A DNA stretch of 64,000 nucleotides from Brucella anthropi_A. GTDB taxonomy: Bacteria; Pseudomonadota; Alphaproteobacteria; Rhizobiales; Rhizobiaceae. The translations under genes and the position numbers were made by a program. Below the pieces are notes generated by a model. The model ran no database searches, was not told the DNA's origin, and saw nothing but the letters and a program-made list of their open reading frames with translations. The stretch lies in the NCBI RefSeq assembly GCF_046630315.1, contig NZ_LQBD01000012.1, positions 35,507 to 99,506 on the forward strand. The letters run 5' to 3'. This document shows positions 44,071 through 52,518 of this stretch, in pieces. Numbering within the stretch: position 1 is the stretch's first letter; every line of letters begins with the position of its first letter.

Positions 44071-44088
44071 TAAGTCAGTAATGACTTA
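44071..44088. promoter_or_regulatory. Palindrome in the purD-ubiA divergent region
   Basis: TAAGTCA-GTAA-TGACTTA, perfect 7-bp arms. Location 27 bp upstream of the purD start suggests an operator or part of the purD leader; no known regulator recognised. Confidence 0.4.
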
Positions 44089-44188
44089 TTCCGGCTGTCT
44101 ATTGCTCCCGTCTTCCGGGGGCAAGGCCAAAGGGCCAGATTTTGGCCGATAATGCTGGAATTGACCGATTTTTTGAACGGATTTGACG

Positions 44189-45190
44189 ATGCAGCAACCA
44201 CAGGCAAATTCCGATATCCAGTCGCGCGATGCGCGCGGGCGGGTGAAGGATGCGCCCTCCGGCCATTGGGTCTATCGCGTTCTGCCGCAATCGCTCTGGC
44301 CTTATGCGCAGCTTGCCCGCTGGGATCGTCCCATCGGCTGGCAGCTTCTGCTTTGGCCCTGCTGGTGGTCCACCGCCCTTGTGGCGGGGGCGGGCGCAAA
44401 GGCTGGCGATGGCGCGTGGTCCGTGCTGCCGTCCTTCTGGCATCTTTTCCTGTTTCTCGTCGGCGCCATTGCCATGCGCGGCGCGGGCTGCACCTATAAT
44501 GATCTGGTCGATCAGGATATCGACGACAAGGTGGACCGCACGCGGTCGCGCCCGCTGCCATCGGGCCAAGTGACGCGCGGTCAGGCCAAGCTCTTTCTGG
44601 TCTTGCAGGCGCTGGTTGGCCTTGCCGTCGTGCTGCAATTCAACTGGTTTTCCATCGGGCTCGGCATTTTCTCGCTCCTGATCGTCGCCGCCTATCCCTT
44701 CATGAAGCGCATCACCGACTGGCCGCAATTCGTGCTGGGCCTTGCCTTCTCATGGGGCGCCTTGATGGGATGGGCTGCAACGGAAGGCTCGCTCAGCCTT
44801 CCGCCGGTGCTGCTCTATATCGGTTCGATCCTGTGGGTGATCGGCTATGACACGATCTATGCCCATCAGGACAAGGAAGACGACGCGCTGGTCGGCGTGC
44901 GCTCCACGGCGCGCCTGTTCGGCAAGCATACCAGGACGGCGCTGATGGTGCTTTATGGCGGCGCTATCGGTTTCTTTGCCGCGGCCTTCGCCGTGGCCGA
45001 GGTGCCGATGCCGGCGCTGGCGGGATTGCTGGCCGCGGGCGCGCATCTCTATCGCCAGATACTCGTGCTCGATATCGACAATCCCGACCAATGCCTGCGG
45101 CTCTTCAAGTCGAACAATATTGTCGGCTGGCTGATCTTCCTCGGGCTGGTGTTGGGAAGCCTCTGGGTTGCGGTCAAGCCGCTTGTATGA
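44189..45190 (+). CDS. ubiA: 4-hydroxybenzoate polyprenyltransferase
   Basis: A 333-residue multispan protein with aspartate-rich motifs YNDLVDQDIDDKVDRTRSRP and YDTIYAHQDKEDD, the two metal-diphosphate sites of UbiA. It joins the polyprenyl chain to 4-hydroxybenzoate in ubiquinone synthesis. ATG at 44189 is preferred to TTG at 44183. Confidence 0.95.
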   Translation: MQQPQANSDIQSRDARGRVKDAPSGHWVYRVLPQSLWPYAQLARWDRPIGWQLLLWPCWWSTALVAGAGAKAGDGAWSVLPSFWHLFLFLVGAIAMRGAGCTYNDLVDQDIDDKVDRTRSRPLPSGQVTRGQAKLFLVLQALVGLAVVLQFNWFSIGLGIFSLLIVAAYPFMKRITDWPQFVLGLAFSWGALMGWAATEGSLSLPPVLLYIGSILWVIGYDTIYAHQDKEDDALVGVRSTARLFGKHTRTALMVLYGGAIGFFAAAFAVAEVPMPALAGLLAAGAHLYRQILVLDIDNPDQCLRLFKSNNIVGWLIFLGLVLGSLWVAVKPLV

Positions 45191-45243
45191 AGAAAGGCCA
45201 CCGCTTCCGGTGGCCGTTCCTTGTCGGATCGTTCCTTGTCGGA

Positions 45244-45855
45244 TCAGGGATAGAGCCTGTCCTTGTTCCAGTCGCCTTCCGGCGTCGGCCGCGTGAAAAG
45301 CACGCGGTCATGCAGGCGGAAGGGCCGGTCGTGCCAGAACTCGATCGACACCGGGCGGATTCGGAACCCCGACCAGTAGGACGGGCGCGGAATGTCGCCA
45401 ATGGCATATTTGGCGGTATATTCGGCGACCGCCTTTTCCAGCGCGAAGCGGCTTTCCAGCGGGCGGGACTGTTTGGAGGCCCATGCGCCGATGCGGCTGC
45501 CGCGCGGGCGCGAGGCATAATAGGCGTCGGCCTCGGCATCGCTTACCTTTTCCACCGGCCCGCGCACGCGCACCTGACGGCGCAGCGATTTCCAGTGGAA
45601 GCACATGGCGGCCTTTTCGGCGGAAAGGATTTCCTGCCCCTTCCGGCTTTCATAGTTGGTGTAGAAGACAAAGCCCCTCTCGTCGAAATCCTTCAGAAGC
45701 ACCATGCGCACATTGGGCAGCCCGTCAGGGTCGACGGTCGCGAGCGCCACCGCATTGGGGTCGTTCGGCTCGCTCCCGGCGGCATCGGCCAGCCATTCGG
45801 CGAAGAGCTTGAACGGTTCGGAGCTTTGGGTGAAATCGTCGCTTGAATTTGTCAT
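45244..45855 (-). CDS. pdxH: Pyridoxamine 5'-phosphate oxidase
   Basis: A 203-residue FMN enzyme with PNVRMVLLKDFDERGFVFYTNYESRKG in two parts (MVLLKDFDE and FYTNYESRKG), and the C-terminal RLHDRVLFTRPTPEGDW and NKDRLYP. It makes pyridoxal phosphate. The start at 45855 fits the family; a longer reading adds 5 residues. Convergent with ubiA. Confidence 0.95.
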   Translation of the reverse strand: MTNSSDDFTQSSEPFKLFAEWLADAAGSEPNDPNAVALATVDPDGLPNVRMVLLKDFDERGFVFYTNYESRKGQEILSAEKAAMCFHWKSLRRQVRVRGPVEKVSDAEADAYYASRPRGSRIGAWASKQSRPLESRFALEKAVAEYTAKYAIGDIPRPSYWSGFRIRPVSIEFWHDRPFRLHDRVLFTRPTPEGDWNKDRLYP

Positions 45856-46063
45856 TTTGGGTAATTTCAAAGCCTGTCGGGAATTTGCGGGTCATCCTGA
45901 AAGGGAATCTCCCGCCAAGGAAACCCCGGATGGGGCGGATCGAAAGCGAGCTTCTTCGATAACCGGCATTTTGTCCATGGTCTTGCCGGGATGCGTCGTC
46001 GCAGGGCGATCCGGCTTTACTTGGCTGGCAACTTCTTGTAGGGCGCCGAGCAAGGTAGGGGCT

Positions 46064-47278
46064 ATGCCAAAACTCGATTTTCTGACGCTGTATATCGTAA
46101 TTTTCTTAAACTCGCTGACGGTTTGCATCATCTGGACCGCCATAGCCCTGTCTTACCGCAAATTCCGGCCGGCGCGGATCTGGCTCCTGTCGACGACGCT
46201 CATGCTGGCCGGCGGGCTGGTTCTTTCGCTGCAAGGCAATGAGGGCGCGTTCTGGCCGGCGGTGATCGGCAATACGATCATCATCCACGGTTTCTGCATT
46301 GCCTTTGTCGGCACGCGTTATTTCTTCGGCGAAAAGGGCGGCTGGCGGCTGGCCCTGGGTGTGTCGCTGGCCAGTTTCGCCTGCATGGCCGCCTTTCATG
46401 CAAGCTGGCAGGGGCGCAATATCGCCTATGCCGTTGGGCAATCGGTGCCCATGGCGATGACGGTCTTCTATCTCGCCCGCCAGAACAACATCGGCCTTGG
46501 CGGCCAGATTGCCGTCACGGCGTTTCTGCTCGGCATCATGGGACATGCCATCGAGACGACTTTGAATATCGCGGCCTGGGTCGGCGAGTTCGACCAGGCG
46601 CTCTACTTTACCATCGAAAGCTATGCGCTCGTCTGCGTGATCTATAGCGGTGTCATCTGGAATTTCGGCTTCATCGTCATGGCGATGAACCGCCTGCATG
46701 GCGATATGGCCAGGGTTGCCGAAACCGACGAATTGACCGGGCTTCCGAACCGCCGCCATTTCATGAAAAGGCTGGCGAGGGCAGAACTTGCATTCAGCGA
46801 GGATGGAATACCCTATACCGTCATGCTGATCGACATCGACAATTTCAAACGCTGGAACGACACTTATGGTCATGCGCTGGGCGATCAGGCCCTTGTGCAT
46901 TTTGCCGATGTCGCGGTCGACGTGCTTGATCGTCGCGGCGTGCTGGCGCGCTTGGGCGGCGATGAGTTTTCAATCCTGCTGCCCAAGATGCGTGAGCGGG
47001 AGGCGGCGGAAATCGCACGCGAGATCGTGAGCGCGATCAATCGCGCGCCGCTTTTCTTCAATGGCCAGAAACACGCCATGACGGTGAGCATCGGCATAGC
47101 CAGCGAGGAACAGGGCAACGGGGCGAGCGATCTCGATGTCTTCGCCCGGGCCGATCTCACGCTCTACAAGGTCAAGCAGGCAGGCCGAAACGGCTACGCA
47201 ACCCGCACAGGAACGAGGAACACGCCCGTCGATGCGCCTTGCCCCGGACAGGGGCAAAAAAGCGGGAACATCGTTTGA
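46064..47278 (+). CDS. Membrane-anchored diguanylate cyclase
   Basis: A 404-residue protein with about six membrane spans in the first 215 residues and a C-terminal GGDEF domain: ETDELTGLPNRRHFMKRL, IDIDNFKRWNDTYGH and LARLGGDEFSILLP, with an intact GGDEF. The inhibitory I-site (RxxD before the GGDEF) is missing: the sequence there reads DRRG. Such a protein should make cyclic di-GMP without product inhibition. The start at 46064 removes a 120-residue extension that overlaps pdxH antisense. Confidence 0.9.
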   Translation: MPKLDFLTLYIVIFLNSLTVCIIWTAIALSYRKFRPARIWLLSTTLMLAGGLVLSLQGNEGAFWPAVIGNTIIIHGFCIAFVGTRYFFGEKGGWRLALGVSLASFACMAAFHASWQGRNIAYAVGQSVPMAMTVFYLARQNNIGLGGQIAVTAFLLGIMGHAIETTLNIAAWVGEFDQALYFTIESYALVCVIYSGVIWNFGFIVMAMNRLHGDMARVAETDELTGLPNRRHFMKRLARAELAFSEDGIPYTVMLIDIDNFKRWNDTYGHALGDQALVHFADVAVDVLDRRGVLARLGGDEFSILLPKMREREAAEIAREIVSAINRAPLFFNGQKHAMTVSIGIASEEQGNGASDLDVFARADLTLYKVKQAGRNGYATRTGTRNTPVDAPCPGQGQKSGNIV

Positions 47279-47408
47279 CGGCTGCATAAAGTATAGAGTT
47301 GGGCGTTGTGCTCTGATTCCGATTTGTTTACCTTCCCGGCACACCGCTTGTTAACTCAAGTTCACTCATAATCCCTGCATCTTTAGCGTGTGGAATAAGG
47401 GAATAGCG

Positions 47409-47879
47409 TTGGCTGTCGATACGGTTCGCCACAAAAACAATCTCCGGGGTCCGGGCCGTGGCGTGAATGCCCTGCGCAAGGCGGCATTTGTCCTGTGTAT
47501 CCTCTCTCTCGCCGGTTGCGCCATGGGTGGTGTGAGCATTGAAAAGGCCGTTCCCGATTCTTCCACGATCACCGGTTCCGTGCAGCAGTCGCAGCCGGTC
47601 GAAACCGATACCGGCAAGCTTTCCGACCAGTCCGCTATAAAGAACGTGGTTTCCGCGCTCAATTTCACCCAATGGGGCAAGAAGCCCGTGCCATGGGCAA
47701 ATCCGGATACGGGCAGCCAGGGCACCATCACGACGATTGCCGAGAACAACAAGAACAACCAGCTTTGCCGCGAGTTCGAAACCTCGCGTGAGGCTTTTGA
47801 CGGCGTTTCCATTTATCGCGGCGAAACCTGCATGCAGCGCGGCGGCCAATGGACGGTGACGTCCTTCGCCCCCATTTGA
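47409..47879 (+). CDS. Putative outer-membrane lipoprotein (surface antigen type)
   Basis: A 156-residue protein with a hydrophobic stretch ending in LSLAGCAMG, a lipobox in which the cysteine is preceded by LAG. The mature part is mostly beta, ending in the CMQRGGQWTV region found in the RT0821/Lpp0805-type surface proteins (moderate recall). Two further cysteines may pair. TTG at 47409 was chosen for AAGGGA upstream; GTG at 47388 and GTG at 47463 are alternatives, and the last would give a more usual lipoprotein signal. Confidence 0.65.
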   Translation: MAVDTVRHKNNLRGPGRGVNALRKAAFVLCILSLAGCAMGGVSIEKAVPDSSTITGSVQQSQPVETDTGKLSDQSAIKNVVSALNFTQWGKKPVPWANPDTGSQGTITTIAENNKNNQLCREFETSREAFDGVSIYRGETCMQRGGQWTVTSFAPI

Positions 47880-48037
47880 GCGTGGACCCGTAGACGCCAT
47901 GCCCTGTTGGATGGCGCTTTTGATTCAACCACTGAAAAGAAAAGCTCGGCTTGACTGGAACTTTTCCGGCCACATGCGCATATTATGGGCAACGAGTCTT
48001 ACTCATCTCACAGTCTTTTTCCTGAAAGAGGAACTAT

Positions 48038-48973
48038 ATGCGCGATCCCTATAGCGTGCTGGGCGTCGCCAAAACGGCGAAGCCCGAGGAAATAAAGTCG
48101 GCTTTTCGCAAACTGGCCAAAAAGCACCATCCGGATCAGAACAAGGATGATCCGAAGGCGCAGGAGCGCTTTGCAGAACTGAACCAGGCCTATGAAATCC
48201 TGGGCGACAAGGACAAGCGCGGTCAATTCGACCGGGGCGAGATCGATGCCGAAGGCAAGCCCGCCTTCCAGGGCTTCGCCGGCGGACAGGGTTTTGGCGG
48301 CGCCCATGGCGACCCGTTTGCCGGTTTCCGCCACGGCGGCGACGGCAACAGCCATTTCGAATTCCGCAGCGGTCCCGGTGGTTTTCAGCATGGCGGAGGC
48401 TTTGGCGGCGCGGAAGATATTCTGAACGATCTTTTTGGCGGCGCATTCGGCGGCGCGCGCCAGCGCGGCCCGGCCAAGGGCGCCGATCTTTCCGCATCCA
48501 TCACCATTACGCTGGAGCAGGCCGCCGGTGCGGAGAAGGTGGAAGCGGTTTTCCCGAACGGCAAGCACCTGAAGATCAAATTGCCGAAATTCGTCGAAGA
48601 CGGGCAGACCATCCGCCTGAAAGGCCAGGGCGAGCCGTTGATGGGCGGAACGGCAGGCGATGCGCTGGTCACGATCCAGTTCAGGGCGCATCCGCGCTTT
48701 CGTCTGGAGGGGCGCGACGTGCATGTCGATCTTCCGGTAGAACTCGCAGACGCGGTGCTTGGCGGCAAGCAGGAGGTCGAAACGCTCGATGGACGCATTG
48801 CGGTGAAAATACCCGCATGGTCAAGCTCCGACCGCGTGCTGCGGCTGAAGGAAAAGGGCCTTCCCTTGAAAGCCGGGGGCAGGGGCGACCTTTACGTGCA
48901 TGTTCGCATCATGCTGCCGGAAGGCGGCGACAAGGAACTGGAAGAGTTTCTGCAAAAGCGTAAAGTCGCTTAG
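48038..48973 (+). CDS. DnaJ-like co-chaperone (CbpA type, no zinc finger)
   Basis: A 311-residue protein: J domain residues 1-66 with HPD in KKHHPDQNKDD, then a glycine-, phenylalanine-rich linker with FGGAHGDPFAGF and a C-terminal DnaJ_C domain (KIKLPKFVEDGQTIRLKGQG). The CxxCxGxG zinc repeats are absent, as in CbpA. It stimulates an Hsp70. Its stop codon is the first TAG of MITE copy 2. Confidence 0.93.
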   Translation: MRDPYSVLGVAKTAKPEEIKSAFRKLAKKHHPDQNKDDPKAQERFAELNQAYEILGDKDKRGQFDRGEIDAEGKPAFQGFAGGQGFGGAHGDPFAGFRHGGDGNSHFEFRSGPGGFQHGGGFGGAEDILNDLFGGAFGGARQRGPAKGADLSASITITLEQAAGAEKVEAVFPNGKHLKIKLPKFVEDGQTIRLKGQGEPLMGGTAGDALVTIQFRAHPRFRLEGRDVHVDLPVELADAVLGGKQEVETLDGRIAVKIPAWSSSDRVLRLKEKGLPLKAGGRGDLYVHVRIMLPEGGDKELEEFLQKRKVA

Positions 48974-49120
48974 CACTACAGTTGCAAATTCGTCAGGCCG
49001 TGGCGAAAAGAGTGATTTTCGAGTACCGGAGCGCAGCGTACTGAAAGGTACGTGAGCACCGGAACGCAGACAAATTGCTCTTTGCAGCCCGGCATCACGA
49101 AGAATGCAACTGTAGTGTTA
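48971..49120. mobile_element. 150-bp MITE-like element, copy 2 (after DnaJ-like gene)
   Basis: TAGCACTACAGTTGCA at the left and TGCAACTGTAGTGTTA at the right, in opposite orientation to copy 1. TA at each edge. It supplies the stop codon of the DnaJ-like gene. The 290 bp that follow up to fabI carry a 10-bp perfect hairpin at 49203-49225 (AAATCAGTCC / GGACTGATTT) and a half REP near 49246; no gene is seen. Confidence 0.85.
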
Positions 49121-49410
49121 GGGCGCGTTTCGATCTGATTGGACCAGACAGGCCCTCATCCTTGGTGTTGGCGCGCATCTTGTCTGATCGAATGAGGATC
49201 AAAAATCAGTCCGGTGGACTGATTTCCCTGCATAGGCGATCAACGCTTTTCGGGATGCGCTCCAGGTTCCACTTCAATCGTTTGAAGCCGGGTGTTGTCT
49301 CTTTGCGGCAGTAAAGTAACAATGCCCCGCTTTTTCGCTGCAATTGCTTGAAGGAGAGCTTTGCCTGTGCGATAGGGCAACAAGTTAATTGTTTTCAATG
49401 AGGACCCCTA

Positions 49411-50229
49411 ATGACCGCACAGTCAGGTTTGTTGCAGGGCAAGCGTGGATTGATTCTGGGCGTCGCCAACAACCGCTCCATCGCATGGGGTATTGCCAAG
49501 GCTGCAAGTGATGCAGGCGCAGAGCTCGCATTCACCTATCAGGGCGATGCATTGAAGAAGCGGGTCGAGCCGCTGGCTGAAGAGCTTGGCGCCTTCGTCG
49601 CCGGGCATTGCGACGTGGCCGATGCCGCCAGCATCGATGCGGTTTTTGAAACGCTTGAGAAGAAGTGGGGCAAGATCGACTTCCTGGTGCATGCCATCGG
49701 TTTTTCCGACAAGGACGAATTGACCGGCCGCTATCTCGATACGTCGGAAGCCAATTTCACCAATACGATGCTGATCTCGGTCTATTCGCTGACGGCGGTT
49801 GCGCGTCGGGCTGAAAAGCTGATGGCGGATGGCGGGTCGATCCTGACGCTGACTTATTACGGCGCTGAAAAGGTCATGCCGAACTACAATGTCATGGGCG
49901 TCGCCAAGGCAGCGCTTGAGGCAAGCGTGAAATATCTGGCGGTCGATCTTGGGCCGCAGAATATCCGCGTCAATGCGATTTCGGCAGGCCCGATCAAGAC
50001 GCTGGCCGCTTCCGGCATTGGCGATTTCCGCTATATTCTCAAGTGGAACGAGTACAATGCGCCGCTGCGCCGCACCGTCACCATCGAGGAAGTGGGCGAT
50101 GTCGGCCTCTATTTCCTGTCCGACCTGTCGCGTTCTGTCACCGGCGAGGTCCATCATGCCGATAGCGGCTATCATGTCATCGGCATGAAGGCGGTTGACG
50201 CGCCGGACATCTCGGTTGTGAAAGACTGA
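49411..50229 (+). CDS. fabI: Enoyl-[acyl-carrier-protein] reductase (NADH)
   Basis: A 272-residue short-chain dehydrogenase fold. GLILGVANNRSIAWGIA binds the cofactor, and the catalytic Tyr159-x6-Lys166 is in PNYNVMGVAK. It reduces the enoyl-ACP in fatty acid elongation and is the triclosan target. It stands alone with its own terminator. Confidence 0.96.
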   Translation: MTAQSGLLQGKRGLILGVANNRSIAWGIAKAASDAGAELAFTYQGDALKKRVEPLAEELGAFVAGHCDVADAASIDAVFETLEKKWGKIDFLVHAIGFSDKDELTGRYLDTSEANFTNTMLISVYSLTAVARRAEKLMADGGSILTLTYYGAEKVMPNYNVMGVAKAALEASVKYLAVDLGPQNIRVNAISAGPIKTLAASGIGDFRYILKWNEYNAPLRRTVTIEEVGDVGLYFLSDLSRSVTGEVHHADSGYHVIGMKAVDAPDISVVKD

Positions 50230-50243
50230 GACAGCGAATACAA

Positions 50244-50275
50244 AATCCCGAAAAGTTGACCGGCTTTTCGGGATT
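50244..50275 (+). terminator. Terminator after fabI
   Basis: Stem AATCCCGAAAAG / CTTTTCGGGATT with an 8-base loop and T-tract (TTTTTC) downstream. Confidence 0.9.
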
Positions 50276-50343
50276 TTTCTTTGTCTTTCCCGTTGCGGGA
50301 AAGCGATCCGGATTGTTCATTGGCGGCAGATAGGGGTAGGGCT

Positions 50344-50934
50344 GTGGCTCGGGAGATCATCTACTTTTCGCGTCACGGCGAGACAGACTGGAATGTCTCG
50401 CAGCGTATTCAGGGTCAGCTTGATATCGACATCAACGATCATGGGCGCAGCCAGGCCGACCGCAACGGCGACATGCTGAAATCGCTGATCGGTGATGGCG
50501 CGGGCTTCGATTTCGTGGCGAGCCCCTTGCGCCGCACGCGCGAGACGATGGAGCGCATCCGCCTGCGCATGGGCCTCGATCCCTATGAATACCGCACCGA
50601 CCCGCAGTTGATGGAGGTCAATTTCGGCGACTGGCAGGGCTTCATGATGGAAGACATTGCCAGGGAGCGCGAGGATCTTCTGGAAGCGCGCGCCCGCGAC
50701 AAGTGGAATTTCGTGCCGCCCGGCGCGACCGCTGAAAGCTATATGGGCCTGTCGCGGCGTATCGGGCGCTGGGTGGAAGCGGTGGAATGGCCGACCGTCT
50801 GCGTGACGCATGGCGGCTGCATCCGCACGCTGTTTTATCTTTATGGCGATATGGATGGCCACGCCGCCGCCAATCTTTCCATCCCGCAGGACAGGATTCT
50901 GAAATTCGAAAACGGCAAGCTTGAGTGGGTTTGA
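50344..50934 (+). CDS. Histidine phosphatase family protein (GpmB-like)
   Basis: A 196-residue protein with FSRHGETDWN at residues 8-17, where the histidine is phosphorylated, and GGCIRTLF with the second histidine in VTHGG. The glutamate in LMEVNFGDWQG is the acid. The branch includes phosphoglycerate mutase-like phosphatases; substrate unknown. GTG start at 50344 with AGGGG upstream. Confidence 0.88.
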   Translation: MAREIIYFSRHGETDWNVSQRIQGQLDIDINDHGRSQADRNGDMLKSLIGDGAGFDFVASPLRRTRETMERIRLRMGLDPYEYRTDPQLMEVNFGDWQGFMMEDIAREREDLLEARARDKWNFVPPGATAESYMGLSRRIGRWVEAVEWPTVCVTHGGCIRTLFYLYGDMDGHAAANLSIPQDRILKFENGKLEWV

Positions 50935-50963
50935 ACGTTTCGATTGAAACCGGAAATACTCTT

Positions 50964-51040
50964 GCTAGTGGTCTGATTCCAACATTTGCATCCCTCGGTT
51001 CAAGCGCTGAGCAAATGTCGGAATCAAAAAGACCACTAGC
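50964..51040. repeat. Hairpin element A with CTAGTGG ends (77 bp)
   Basis: GCTAGTGGTCTGATTCCAAC at the left pairs with GAATCAAAAAGACCACTAGC at the right; the right arm carries four extra bases that bulge out. It may end the phosphatase transcript. Confidence 0.85.
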
Positions 51041-51052
51041 AAACATATGTAT

Positions 51053-51130
51053 CTAGTGGATTTTTCGAATTTGACGTTTGAAACAGCGTATGTGTCAGCC
51101 GGGATTCAAACGTCAAATTCAATCCACTAG
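51053..51130. repeat. Hairpin element B with CTAGTGG ends (78 bp)
   Basis: CTAGTGGATTTTTCGAATTT pairs with AAATTCAATCCACTAG; here the left arm has about four extra bases. Same ends and same bulge design as element A, 12 bp away, but a different body sequence. The array ends 15 bp before the phosphoesterase start and overlaps its promoter region. Confidence 0.85.
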
Positions 51131-51145
51131 CGATGGAGGCGTTAC

Positions 51146-51904
51146 ATGCCCTTCGAACGTTTCGCGGTTATTGCGGATATTCACGGCAACAGCGATGCAC
51201 TGGCCGCTGTGCTGGCGGATATCGATGCGTTGCAAATCCGCACGATCATCAATCTCGGCGATCATCTGAGCGGCCCCATGGCGGCGCGGGAGACCGCCGA
51301 TATGCTGATGGCGCGGGAGATGATATGCATTCGCGGCAATCACGATCGCTGGCTTGTCGAAAAGCCGCTTGCCGATATGGGCCCGTCGGATCGCGTGGCG
51401 CGCGAACAGCTTGATGAGTGGCATATCGAATGGCTGCGCGCGATGCCCGCCTCGCAGTCGCTGGCCGATGGGCGCATATTCATCTGCCATGGCACGCCGT
51501 CGAGCGACACCACCTACTGGATGGAGAAAGTTACCGCGAGCGGCGATGTCGTTCTGCGGTCCCGCGATGAGATCGAGGCGGAAGCCGAGGATATAGCGGC
51601 CTCTCTTGTTCTGTGCGGCCATACGCACACGCCGCGCATCGTCCGCCTTGCAGACGGGCGGCTGCTGGTCAATCCGGGAAGTGTCGGTTGCCCCGGCTAC
51701 GACGACGACCACCCCGTGCCGCATATCGTCCAGACCGGTAATCCCAACGCATCCTATGCCGTCATCGAACAGACCGGCGCCGGCTGGCAGGTGACCATGC
51801 GCAATATTCCCTATGACATGGCGCGGATGGTGCGGATGGCGGAAGGCAATGGCCGGGCCGATTGGGCGCGTGTCGTTGCAAGCGGCTGGTTCCGGCCCAT
51901 ATGA
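51146..51904 (+). CDS. Metallophosphoesterase (YfcE/MJ0936-like)
   Basis: A 252-residue phosphoesterase with DIHGN at residues 11-15, GD in LGDHLSG, GNHD in RGNHDRWL and GHTHTPR near 168. All metal ligands are visible. Likely acts on phosphodiesters; the substrate is unknown. GGAGG precedes the start. Confidence 0.9.
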   Translation: MPFERFAVIADIHGNSDALAAVLADIDALQIRTIINLGDHLSGPMAARETADMLMAREMICIRGNHDRWLVEKPLADMGPSDRVAREQLDEWHIEWLRAMPASQSLADGRIFICHGTPSSDTTYWMEKVTASGDVVLRSRDEIEAEAEDIAASLVLCGHTHTPRIVRLADGRLLVNPGSVGCPGYDDDHPVPHIVQTGNPNASYAVIEQTGAGWQVTMRNIPYDMARMVRMAEGNGRADWARVVASGWFRPI

Positions 51905-51932
51905 AAAGAGCGGCCCTTATGCCGCTCTTTTC
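51903..51932. terminator. Terminator after phosphoesterase
   Basis: Perfect 12-bp stem GAAAAGAGCGGC / GCCGCTCTTTTC with a 6-base loop; A- and T-tracts on both sides serve the convergent DUF1344 gene too. Confidence 0.85.
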
Positions 51933-51952
51933 ACGGGAAGGCAGCTCCAGGC

Positions 51953-52204
51953 TTATGGCGCTTCCTGAATATCGGTGATGAAGCGCGTGCTGTCGACCAT
52001 GTCGTAGATGATGAGAACCTTCATGCCCTTGTTGATCGCGCTGTAATCGAACTCGCCGGGCAGCTTGTAGGTCTGGCCGTCATCCAGCGTTATGGTTTCG
52101 CTGTCCTTGTTGATACCGGTGATCTTGCCTTCGGCATCGTCCGCCATCGCCACTGTCGAGAAAAGCGAGGCCACGATGAGAATTAATCCGACCAGATATT
52201 GCAT
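51953..52204 (-). CDS. DUF1344 small secreted protein
   Basis: An 83-residue protein with signal peptide MQYLVGLILIVASLFSTVAMA. The mature part, EGKITGINKDSETITLDDG, then TYKLP, is a short beta-barrel-like domain typical of DUF1344 proteins of Rhizobiales. Function unknown. The longer reading to 52363 was rejected; GGAA precedes the chosen ATG. Confidence 0.75.
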   Translation of the reverse strand: MQYLVGLILIVASLFSTVAMADDAEGKITGINKDSETITLDDGQTYKLPGEFDYSAINKGMKVLIIYDMVDSTRFITDIQEAP

Positions 52205-52420
52205 GACTTTCCGTTCCTTTGGTTGTGCCTCGGGTTGGGTTGTCGCCTGACCGATTCGACACGATTGTCGTGATTTCAGCATGTCGCGAAAAAGCGCCAC
52301 GCGCTTTGACGGCTTCAGCGCCTTGCGCCGCATAGCCGCAATGTAGCGTGGGGAATGTGTCAAAAAAAATGCCGGATATCGATCTTCAGAAGGAAATTTT
52401 GCGTCACCGGAGCGCTTGAT

Positions 52421-52449
52421 TTGACCCGCGTTGAAAAGCCCAATAAAAC
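52421..52449 (+). promoter_or_regulatory. Predicted aroC promoter
   Basis: TTGACC and TAAAAC with a 17-bp spacer, 70 bp before the aroC start. The rest of the 314-bp gap upstream of aroC contains no gene I can support. Confidence 0.55.
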
Positions 52450-52518
52450 CGGCGCGTAAAATAGCTGCTCTCTCCTTGGCCTCATCCCGGACAAGGACGA
52501 TTTATTCAGGCGTCGCGC

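Noticed and set aside
45192..45255. Strong terminator after ubiA
   Set aside because: GGCCACC/GGTGGCC can pair but there is no T-tract; a 15-bp direct repeat GTTCCTTGTCGGATC follows, of unknown meaning.
45704..46063. N-terminal extension of the GGDEF protein
   Set aside because: Overlaps pdxH antisense and lacks any feature; the ATG at 46064 begins a membrane span and has a ribosome site.
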